From: Schizochytrium sp. TIO01 | Lineage: Eukaryota > Sar > Bigyra > Thraustochytrida > Thraustochytriidae | Assembly: GCA_004764695.1 (NCBI GenBank) | Contig: SMSO01000014.1 | Coordinates: 1,811,148 to 1,875,147 of the forward strand | DNA: 64,000 bases | Reading direction: 5' to 3' | Shown: positions 53,831 through 64,000 of the stretch, piece after piece | How positions within the stretch are numbered: the first letter of the stretch is position 1 | Layout of the letters: every line of letters begins with the position of its first letter | Made by a program: the position numbers and the translations under genes | The notes under the pieces: generated by a model | Seen by the model: only the letters and a program-made list of their open reading frames with translations | Database searches by the model: none | Told to the model about the DNA's origin: nothing

Positions 53831-54107
53831 CCCTGTTGTTAATCCCCTTGCATGGATTATACACCTAAAACAAATACACATCCATCTGCCTCTTCGCTAG
53901 CAATTAAGTAGATAGTGCTATTGTAGGCTACACTAGAACTGTTGTTGGTGCACAACTTTTCGAAAATGAATTTGGAAAATAGGTGGCGTCTCGTCCATGT
54001 GCAGGGTGCAATGAAAGCTCCATACCGCGGACAGAGTTGGTGCCTTTGTGGGTGAGGCTAGCAGAGCGTGAACGACGTACCCGGACAATCGCGTACAAAT
54101 GGAAAGC

Positions 54108-54155
54108 CTCTCTTATAAGTAAGGTCACTAAGTCTCTCTTATAGGTAAGGTCACT
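54108..54155. repeat. tandem duplication, 22-base units, period 26
   Basis: A 22-base unit at 54108-54129 recurs at 54134-54155 with one mismatch; its core is TAAGGTCACT. Nothing else marks the site. Confidence 0.8.
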
Positions 54156-54302
54156 CATTCAGGACATGCATATGCTATATTAGGAAAGCACAAGAGATCT
54201 GATCTGAGCTTATTATTATTAGTAAACGGTTCACAGTAGTGAGTCAGCGGGGAAGAAAAGATGAACTTTGCAAGTGCTTTTTTTTTCTTTCCTTTTTTTC
54301 AC

Positions 54303-54348
54303 TTATTTTATTTATTTATTTATTTATTTATTTATTAAATAAATAAAA
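54303..54348. repeat. TTTA array ending in its own complement
   Basis: About eight TTTA units are followed directly by AAATAAATAAA, so the end can fold back on the array. Confidence 0.85.
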
Positions 54349-57300
54349 GATACGCAGATTGATCTTAATTGAAATAAATATGTGCACTGCTTTGATTATG
54401 ATCTCTGGAGTGCGCTGCCGAGGAAGGCCTGAGACAGGCTGGTGCCGGAAAATGGACTATATACATTTGACTAAGCATCAACGCTCGAGCCTTCTAGTAT
54501 CGAAGCGAACCGAAGGTACCATACGCACATGTCCAGATCGCGAAAGTGGAGCGAGCAATTCATATGCAGCGCTATAATTCGTTTTCCTCCAAAAGCAACC
54601 ACTAAAAAGAGCGACGTGAAAGTTTGAATAAAAGCAGGCTCCAAAAAAAGAGCGAGGAGGAAGACGACCGACGAAGTCATTTCTCTTTATAAACATTTCT
54701 CTTATATAATTAAATATTATTTTACTTTTACTTTTATTTTAGAATATTAGTATTACAAACAAGCACCTTAATCTTATTATTATTTATTTTTTAGTTTCTG
54801 GAATACGTAACGTGACATTTCTTTTTTTACGACTTTAAAAATGTTTTTAAAACACTTCGTGCAACAATATATAGTGGTTTTCATAAGTGAGTCCACTTTC
54901 CCCCACAGCGGCGAAGGCCAGCAAAACTCTAAGAAGTTGATCTCGCCCTTTGTGAGCCTACATTTAGTAAAAACTCTTTTAAAGCAAGAAGTGCAATTAC
55001 TCGTGGCGAAGAAGACTTTCATTGACCTTCGAGTGCAGCCAACCAATACTTGGAGGATATTGGAGGAGAAGCAACGCACCAGGCGCTGACATAGCCTTAT
55101 CTGTCTCTTTCATTACACGCATTAGCTTCAATCCCTTTTTATGCATATGCTTTACTTGGAAAATTGTAGCTAACATTTTAAAAGCGCAATCAGGAGGATT
55201 GGGCTACCAGTGGCATGTAGGACAACAGATAGCAAGCAACCAAGTTGTCGCGAATCTTCATTTCGAATCAACTGTGCTATGGGTGTACGCTCCTTATTTA
55301 TAAATAGGGAAGCATTACAGACCAAAGATCGTGATCTGCACTAAACCATGTTGTATTCGGGGCATCTGTTTTACTCGCAAGTCGTAGCCGTGCAATGTGA
55401 AAGAACCAGAGCCCAACAAGAATGACAGAATGTGTGCAAGTCATAAAAAATACCTAACATAAATGATAGGCATGATGAAATAAGTAGCAAAGTCCACAAG
55501 ATTGTGATTACATGTTGAACAGGCGAACTCATATGAAAAACAGAAAAAGTAAAAACGTGCTTGCTTACTTTCTTGGTTGCCAAATTGCCTTTAGAACACT
55601 ATTTCATTTTCCTATAGCTTTTAAGACTCCCAGTATTAAACTTAACGTGTTTGAGAACAAGCTCACAACGTCATCGTTCACTTCGTCCTTGCCGCACCTG
55701 TTTCTTGTTGCTGTTTTCTTGTTGCTGTTGTTGTTGTTTGCAGCACGTGGAGCCGGATAACCACCATCCATACATTCTGGCCGTGTAAGCTTCCACAATC
55801 TTCAACAAAATGTTTTCCATCTCACAAACTTATGAAGTAGAAACTCTTTTCTTTTCTTTTCTTTTTCTTTTCCGAATTAGAGGATTGTCATTCTTCTAAT
55901 AAATCAATTCTTATAATTTAAAAAGAAATTACAAAATAGTCTCGACACTATTACGCTAGGCTTTAATTAGGCCTCTCCTATGATACTAAATCTTCAAAAT
56001 TGGAACAAGCACTTGTGGAAATGAGTACTTGGAAGTAGCAATTTAAAAAAGCGAACAAGGCGACCATAAAACTGCGACGCTACCTCAAATTGCAATTTCC
56101 AGCGCTCCTGAGGCAGATCCCATCTCAAACAACTGATTTCATGCGCCTCTCTCTCGTCAGCCGCCTATTTGAACTCACTGAATCAACCCGCTATCCTTTT
56201 TAGGTTCGAATAAACGCTGATTCCTACCTTGGTACTGCTGCCTCGCTGCACGTCCCTTGGCCCGCGCTGCGCGCTTCTTTGTTTGACGCTGAGTTCGTAT
56301 TATTATAGCAGAATAGTATTATTCGAGTTCTTCCCCCTTTTTTTTCTTTTTTTAAATTAAAAAGATCAATTTATTTTCATCGTCAAATTTGTAGGCTCCT
56401 TTTAATCAAATCGATTGTACTCAGTTTCCAGTTTTTTATTTTTAAAATAAATTACCCTTGTATGAATGGATGACCGCAAGTAGGACAGGGAAAAGCGGTA
56501 CAGGCAGCGTGGCCATGGGGAGGCATTGGTTGTTTCCAGATAACAAAACGCAGTATCACTGCTGCCTCAGGGTCCTAACTTTATGATATCTATGCCTTAA
56601 GATGCTGATTAAGTGTCGAGTCTAGCTTTGGGAGAGGCTACTCTTCTTGAAGATGTCGGTGTTCCCATGGGCTATATATCCTCTATACCAGTCTCCTATT
56701 CTTTTCCTTCTCTTTCTTTGATTCACATAGCGAGTTCAACAGTCGAGATGTAAAAGAACTCGGGTGTGGACTGAGCAATTGTTGGTGTTCCTGTGCCTTC
56801 CAGAGAAACGTTGGATTGATCTTCGTTCGGAAGCGGCAAGTCACAGCTCGAGCCCCGCAACCGAATGGTTTCCGATGAATGGTGACCTTTTGGCTTGTCT
56901 GAAAACTACTGAGCAAATAAAATGAATAAATTAAAACTCAATGCCTGTAGGTATAATGACGGAGTGGCGAAAGCTCTACCCATCTGCACTCATACATATA
57001 CACACACGCTCTTCGCGCATTCATTCTACTCACGGAATGCTTTGAAAAATCACTTGCACCCACTGGGAAGACCTTTAAAACCACGCCTTCCACTGCGACT
57101 TCACTGACTATGATGAGCTTTTAGATCTACACATTTGCTTAGATTTTAAGAGTTTTCAGAAAAACTTGTGTAGTTTGTGGATTCCATAATGAAGACGGAT
57201 GGGAAAAGACAACATATCAACTTAGATGCTTAAAGTTTTTTGCTCAACAAATCGCTCATTTATTTAATCCAATGACATACAGCTCTCACAAGGCAGAATA

Positions 57301-58404
57301 GCGCTTCCTTCGAGCGAGCATTTAATTGATAATCTTCAACTGTTTCTATAGTAGAGACGCGATCAAAACGTGAACTTTCAACAGCGTAGCTGGAACCTCG
57401 AACCCTGCACAGCTTCAGACGAGGCCTCGAGTCCATTTTTTTATTTTTTATTTTTTTAGTTTCCATTTTTCTTGTTAGTTTGTACACCTTGTGGTGGTAC
57501 TACCTAGCATGATTAATGCTGTACGCCTAATTTTGATATTTGTGCAGTGACTTTTAGATAAAAGGGCTGCACATCCACTCATTCTCGCCGTGTATTCGAA
57601 GCACCGTCGAGCGTTCAAGTGACTTTTACTCGTCCAGGACTTAGCCACAGCCTCCGCAAACATCTTCGATCTTCCTCAAAGTTCATGTTTGCTTGTTTGT
57701 CTGTTTGTTCATTTTCTGCGCAACTACTGCTACCGCCCTCGATTTGCAGAAGTGGCCAAACTTTTGAGTGAAGAATCTGTTTTTTTTTTTTTGGCGCAAA
57801 GATACTCATGCATTACACGAGTCGCACCATAATGATGCCTGCTTGCTTCTGACCTTAGAGGGCTCGCGCAATTTGCTTTTCTATGCGAAGAAGAAAAAGA
57901 ATAAAATAGAAATTTGGATACATCAAATTTAGGTTACGAGCACAATCCATTTAGCCTATTTTCAAGGGCGCATTTGCCAGTGTTGCGAGTTCAAAGAGCG
58001 AGTGCTGCTTAGAGCCCTTTCTCTCTCACACACGCACGCGATCCACCTTTGTATGACTGGTTGTCGAACCGCGATGCCCTGGACGCCCCTTTGCAGCATT
58101 ATAAGTTCGCGCCTTTAAAGGGGACGCTGGAAATGTCCTCCGGGTTGGCTCTTCTTGTCAGCAATGCGATGCGATGCGAAGTAGCTTGTTCATTCCTGTC
58201 TCGTGTGCCTCGTGTGAAGCAAGCGTTGCGCTTGTCGGAGTCACCGCATTGCCAACGCCTCGACCTTGGTGGGGCCCATTGGCTGCTTTCGAGCCTGCCA
58301 AATCGCCCTTGATATCCGCATTGTGTACCACCGTGGTCCAAATCGTGTGCCCTAAGTCGCGCGAATTTTGAGAAGAACTCGACGGCCGCTACAAATCGAG
58401 GGCA

Positions 58405-58437
58405 TTCATGAACGAATGAATGAATGAATGAATGTAT
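58405..58437. repeat. GAAT tetranucleotide array
   Basis: About six copies with one CGAA variant at the start. Confidence 0.9.
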
Positions 58438-60628
58438 AGACAGGCAGGCCGAGACTGACCTGAGTGCCTCGAGTGCAGGTGGACGAAAGAGGGATCCTTG
58501 CCATCCTTGTGCAGCGCGACGGTGCCTTTTCGTGACAGTGGATGGATTTTATGTTCGGGTACCCTCAACGGCCCTGTGAGAGCGGTCCTCCATTGCAGTA
58601 ACGCAAACCAAGATGGCGCTCCGTAGCCACGTTTTCGTCATCAACGAAACGATTTAATTTTATTTCTAAGTTATAATTTTTAATGAATCTATTTTATTTC
58701 CAGAATGAATTAAAATTAATTGATTAAAATTGTAAACCAGGTATGAAGCGGTGGGCGAGCTATTATCTCGGTTGACGAGCCAGCTTCCAGGGGGTGTTTT
58801 TGCACTTGTTACTGCCTTTTGAAGTGTTAATGTTTGGTAAATAGTAAAAATTGTTGTTCCCCAATTTGTTTGTGATTTTGCTTTTGCTTTTGCTGCTGTT
58901 ATCCCGTTCTATTAATTTTAAAGAACAAAAAGTAAAAGGAGTAAAAAGTAGAAAAAAACGTGTTAAAATTTTATTTGGTCGTTTCGAAGGGACACACGCT
59001 CGCGCTACTATTGCTGCCTGAATCCATCGCGGAATTCTGCGTACTCGTGCGCAACAGAGTGAGCACTGCGAGTTTGCGGGTGCGAGTAGGAAACCAATCA
59101 CGGGACTTCTGCTATGCATGCTTCGAGTAGCACGTCAAATAGCCGCCCTTCAGAGCTGGCTGCGCCTGAAAGACGCCGTGAATTGATTTATCCATGTCCA
59201 CCGCTGATTCTTTTTTCTTTCCCAACCGACTTTTCCCGCCGCCTAAGGCTACTTAGGCAGCGTTGTAGTAGGGGTATCAGATCATTTATTTATCCATGGT
59301 CCATCGCACTTTTCCTTGCCTCTCACCTGAAAGCACGGAAAAACCCTTTTTCCTTTTTCCCTTTTTTCTTACTAGTACCTCCTCGCACATTTACGAGTCT
59401 CGTCTCAAGGGAGGGAGGCTGGTTCGAATGGCAAAGTAGGCCATCTCGAGGTTTCCGGGCCTTTTCATACTCGTGAGCACGGTTCAACTCGCTCTCGAGC
59501 GGAGAACATACCCGTAGCAGCGGCCTGTTCGCCAATTGAAGTGCGTTTTTTTACTGCCAACTCGTAAAGTCGGCAGGCAGGACATTAGGAAATCCAATTC
59601 TCGATGTCGCACTTTGACAGGGAGCAGTACAAGTTAATGTGCGATCTTCAGTTACCTTAGATAGATATAAATACGGGCAGAACGCAACAAGAGGGCACAA
59701 TTGAAGGAGAGAGTCATAGCTCAACTTATCAAGAAACAACAGGCTGGCGTGTGGCGCAATCGGGTACGCCACCGAAGGTTGGCCAAAAGGGTGAAAAGTA
59801 TATAGTTCTGTCGTAGTCACACTCTTTCAAGAAGCTCTCAGCGCGAATATTACGACGATCCCAAAATCATGGGAAGGCGGTGCTGGTTGCTCAGTTTACC
59901 TCATTTTTCCAAGAAGAAATTATTCACACATCCCTAATTTAATTTCAATTTATTCATGAAGCTTTCCTTGACAAGAATGAAGTCTCATGTTGATGTAATG
60001 CAAGCAGTTATTCATTTGCTTTGTTTGTGTTATTTTGTCTTTTTAGTATGTCGTCATGCTGGCAATGCAGAGTGCAGTCAGGAGTAAGGAGGACTATCAA
60101 GGACTCCATCAGGACAGAAATAAATGAAAATCTACTCGTGATAACTTAAAACCTATTTATAGGTTTTCTTTGCTTTCCCTTTCGAGGTATATGTGCCACA
60201 ATTATGCAAATTAATTGAGCTTTACTTAATCATCGTCCTCTCTGAAAGAGTCACGTCCCCTGTTCAATTTCTTCATGAACTCGTAGCGCCTCATATGAAG
60301 TACTCTACGCATAACAACCCTACTCTTCGGGCGATCTTGATTTTGTACTAGCACTGCTTGAAAAAAGCTTGCATCTAGAAATCTCTGGGAGATTTATTTA
60401 CCACACCTGGTTTCTGATTGTTGAGCGACACACTTTTGAAAAAAACTCTGGCATAAAGTAACAGTAACGGAGCAACAATTATATGTTCATTTCCAAAGTG
60501 GCTAAAGCAACGATGTGTATTTGATTTACATGCTGACCTATACAAAATCTTCCTTTGGAAGATGTTTCTCGCATAAAAATTGCTATGCGGCTTGGACAGC
60601 TCTTCCATCTCTACATCAAGTCTGTTCA

Positions 60629-60657
60629 ATATATATATATATATATATATATATATT
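60629..60657. repeat. AT dinucleotide array
   Basis: About 14 copies. Confidence 0.9.
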
Positions 60658-61757
60658 CCTTCTTTCCAAAATAGAGAGCCCAGAATTGATTGTCAAAAGG
60701 GTCAACCTGAGGGAGGACAAATTTCGAGTTTCTACTGACTGCATGGCGCTACTCTGAAAGAATGCCTTGACTGCACTCCCTACTGAGAACTGCAAGTGGA
60801 ATCTGTCTGCAGGTATCTTTATAGCTGTTTCCGCTTTGAGTAACGAAATATATAATTGATGGAATAACGCGGGTTTTGCTGGCGCCGCGTGACTTACATG
60901 TTCGGAAATCTAGGGCAGGACGTCTCACAGACCTTTCGATCTTCCGGTCTAATGACCGCCTTCCATGTTGTTTCTTACAAGCGTACTCTTAGTGCTTCAT
61001 GCGCGTGAGCCTGGACGACAATGTCCATCGGTCTCTCAGTGGGAGTTCTTCTCCCTCTCGAATGCTGAGCCCAGGCTTTCTTTCTCCAGTCCATGCAACA
61101 GCGTCAGCCTCGACATGGCGGCGCCTTACACAGAGAAACAGCTTTTGCATGCAATCCCAGCGCTCCTGCCCTTTACGCGAGGTTTGTCTGCCGCGAGCAT
61201 CACAAGATGAGTTTCAGGTCAGAGCTTGGAAAGCAGTTTCGATGCATCCAACAACAATGAAAAGCACCGCCAAGATCGCAGTTTTGCAATTTTGGGGGAG
61301 TCTTGTTCGCTATGTATCTTCCGTAGCCAAACTTCAGCTGCTAATTTATGAATGTATGAATAATACTGAATGTGCGAGCGCCTCTGTAGAGGGAAATCCG
61401 AACTTTCTCCAAACTAACGAACTTCGATGCCAGAAACAGGTCCTATAGTCGTGTCATTCATTTTTAGTTCTCTACGCTCGTAGTTTCTTCGCTTCGAGCA
61501 TCCGTCCACTCACTCGATTGCATTCGGACAATTTAGCGCTAGCCCAAACCCTCTCATTGTGGAGATGACAAGTGCCCTCCATAGTGCTGAGGGTCAGGAA
61601 TTGATTTGCCCAGCATAAAGCGAACCACCTGCTACTATGGCTCCTCTTTTGGTAACCAATCCCTTTTTGGTTTCTTGTTCAACTAGGCTGCCGAGGCACC
61701 TGCTCATTTCCACAACGGTGAAACATCCTTCTTCTCAGAACCGGATGTGTGTCCTCG

Positions 61758-61840
61758 TATCATTGTATCATTGTATCATTTGTATCATTGTATGTATTTT
61801 TGTATGTATTTTTGTTTTATTGTACCATTGCGTGTATTGT
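61758..61840. repeat. GTATCATT and GTATGTATTTTT units
   Basis: Four or five imperfect GTATCATT units pass into GTATGTATTTTT units. It is AT-rich and intergenic. Confidence 0.7.
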
Positions 61841-62151
61841 TGTAAGTGTTATTGAATATATGAATGTATGTAAGTGTATCTGTGTGTCAATCATCGCCTG
61901 CTGTAGACAGAAAGTCGAATGCTTGTTCTCGCCTTCGTGCGCGCATTCGGAATGCCAATATTGCCCATGTCAGCGTGACGGAGAAGTACGAAGTTCTTCG
62001 CTTTCCTCCTTCGTGACGCCGACTGACTGCTGCCTGACTGCCTGAGTGAGCGAGTTAGCGAGTTGAACCTCCACTGCGCCGCAGTGCTCATAAGCGCCTT
62101 CGCCACTGCCTGCGATCTTCGGCCTGGCTTGAAGCAGGCCCACGGACGGAG

Positions 62152-62176
62152 ATCTCTCTCTCTCTCTCTCTCTCTC
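62152..62176. repeat. TC dinucleotide array
   Basis: About 12 copies, followed by ACTC/GTTC words. Confidence 0.9.
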
Positions 62177-62586
62177 ACTCGTTCACTCACTCCTGATTTC
62201 TTGTTCTTAGTCTCGCTGGCCAATCATCCCTCGAATTTGTAGTTTCAGGACGGCCACCAGAGTTGAGCTTGAGGTTGAAGGCTATTGATTGATCTGTTGA
62301 TTGATTCATTCACTTGTGCCGCTGCGCAGAATGCTGCCTGCTGCTTGCCTGTAAGAGCCCACCATGAATGGATGCAATTGCCACGATTTCGAGAGCGAAG
62401 ACTGCGATGACGGACGAGATGAAGAAGAAGAAGAAGAAGAAGTAGCAGAAGAAATGGTAAGTAGGCCTGCTGAGCTGTGATTTCTTCGACTTTGTTGGGC
62501 TTCTTTTGTTCGCCTCAGTCGAATAATTAATGTCCGAGGAATCTGAGGCTCTCTCGTTCTTGTGCAAACTGTCGTGGCTCCTCAGA

Positions 62587-62615
62587 ACTCACTCACTCAC
62601 TCACTCACTCACTCA
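62587..62615. repeat. ACTC tetranucleotide array
   Basis: About seven copies. Confidence 0.9.
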
Positions 62616-62760
62616 GGCTCCTCGGAAGGCCGCTGAGAACGAACGGCCTTTGCAGAGGAGGAGCTCTGAAAGCAGGCGACCTAATTGCCGCGGGTTTAGC
62701 GAGAATAACAGCGACAGCGCCACAACTTTAACGAAAGGTCTGTCTCATTCATGACCAGAT

Positions 62761-62813
62761 CAATCGATCGGTCGATCGATCGATCGCTTGCTTGCTTGCT
62801 TGCTTGCTTGCTA
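62761..62813. repeat. GATC palindromic array joined to TTGC array
   Basis: Five to six GATC units with one GGTC variant are followed directly by about six TTGC units. The GATC part is self-complementary. Confidence 0.9.
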
Positions 62814-64000
62814 GCTTTGCCCTATTTATGTTATTTAACTTTATTATAAAATAAGTCAAATTGGAGTCTCCCTGAACAACTTGTTTCATAAAAACTATGA
62901 AACAAGCAAAGCTCACCAGGCACCTTCAATTTGATGGTGCTGCAGGCAAATGAATAATTATAAACAAACAAATGGATGCGTAAAGGCGGCGCTGTTGCAA
63001 GAACCCCAGGCTCGCAGGCCTTTCCGCCGTGTGCCGTTTACATTTCTTCATTGATTCAATTCTTCACTTCATTCATTTATTTCTATATTTATTTATTTAT
63101 TCATCTGAAAGCGAGCTTTCTCATCGCTGTATTGCTTCCAAGTGTCGGTAGCAGCGATTAAGTAAGTGCTAAGAGGAACGGTGAGGGTTGAAAAGGAAGG
63201 AGGGCTCGCTCAATCAGGGCGGCACAACTTCAACTTTTCAAGCACCGCCACCCACAAACGCAGCGATCTTCGGCTTTGGAACGAAGGTCCCTGAAACCCG
63301 CAGCACTGATCGGAGTGGCGACTTTCTGATCCTCTTCCGCGCCAATGCCTTCTCGTTTCACAGCCTTTCGCTCGAGTTCGCTCGCTCCGCTAGAAAGTCA
63401 AACCTCATTTTCCGAATATAACCAAACAGTAATCGCCAAACAGAAATAGTAATAATAAGTTTTTTGTTTTGTTTTTAGTGTTTTTTTCATTAAAATTAGT
63501 TATAGTTAATAAACGTAGAATAAATAAAGGGCGAGCGGTTAGTTAAGAAGCTGCTGCTACCTAGCTGCCCCGGTAGGAGTCGCTAGGAACTCCTCCTTCC
63601 TGCTCTTTCGATCTTTGCTTTTCTGTTCTCAAAAAAGAGAACCATCTTGTTTGCGCCAGATTCTTCGGAGCTCGTGCAAGAGGCACGAGGAGAGATCGCG
63701 CCACACGCCCGCGCTAGCTAGACGCCGGTGATGAGCTTCTCGCGAGGCCACGATGCTGCCATCAGTTAAGCCTGTGTGGCTGGGCTCGAGCCATCTCCAC
63801 TCCCTTCCTGCCTGGAGGAATGAATTGCCAACCTGAGCGTCTGCCGCCCTTTGATTACCTTCCAAAGGTATCCCATTCCATTCATTCATTCGTTCATCAT
63901 TCATTGCCTATTGGGCGAGTGCGTTAGCGAGTGCGTTAGCTTGAAACAGGAAAGGCGCTCGAAGGGTGTCAGTGAGAGGCCTTCGTGAGTCACTCAAGCG

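Noticed and set aside
59742-59790. tRNA-like D-arm (GGCG, 10-base loop, CGCC) after a 7-base GGCTGGC
   Set aside because: No anticodon stem, T-arm or 3' strand pairing with GGCTGGC follows.

Overview
The window is nuclear DNA from a unicellular eukaryote. It has long, mostly intronless genes, four short GT-AG introns that I can place, long untranslated spacers, and many simple-sequence arrays. The gene content (MCM3, TRAPPC6, CENP-W, a Hippo/MST-type kinase, a tubulin-tail carboxypeptidase and a CEP90/PIBF1-like centriolar protein) points to a flagellate-bearing protist. A plant-like GDP-mannose 3,5-epimerase and the overall gene style would suit a stramenopile of the thraustochytrid/labyrinthulid type. 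That placement is inference and was not tested by any search.

Left part (1-19.8 kb) is gene-dense. In order it holds a PlsC-type acyltransferase (-), a TKL kinase (+), MCM3 (-), a Ste20/MST kinase with a C-terminal SARAH segment (-), an ankyrin-repeat protein with two apparent single-base frame breaks (+), a cytosolic carboxypeptidase split by a poly-aspartate insert (-), TRAPPC6 with a polyQ-rich extension (+, two exons) and a strongly codon-biased GDP-mannose 3,5-epimerase (-).

The middle (19.8-42 kb) is sparser. After a 6.3-kb gap come the CEP90/PIBF1-like coiled-coil gene (-) and, divergent from it, a tiny three-exon CENP-W gene (+). Farther on are a 663-aa protein of unknown function (+), a GH43-type glycosidase with a bacterial look (-), and a SANT-like/Cys-rich nuclear protein (-).

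The right third (about 42-64 kb, 22 kb) contains no gene I can support. It alternates GC-richer stretches, short very AT-rich islands and many di-, tetra- and hexanucleotide arrays.

No operon-like logic is expected. Several genes share a microtubule theme (CEP90, a tubulin-tail carboxypeptidase, CENP-W), but nothing shows this is more than chance. I found no rRNA, tRNA, CRISPR or intact mobile element. Several genes open, in the longest frame, on GTG or TTG. I moved those starts to the first in-frame ATG, because this is a eukaryotic nuclear sequence.
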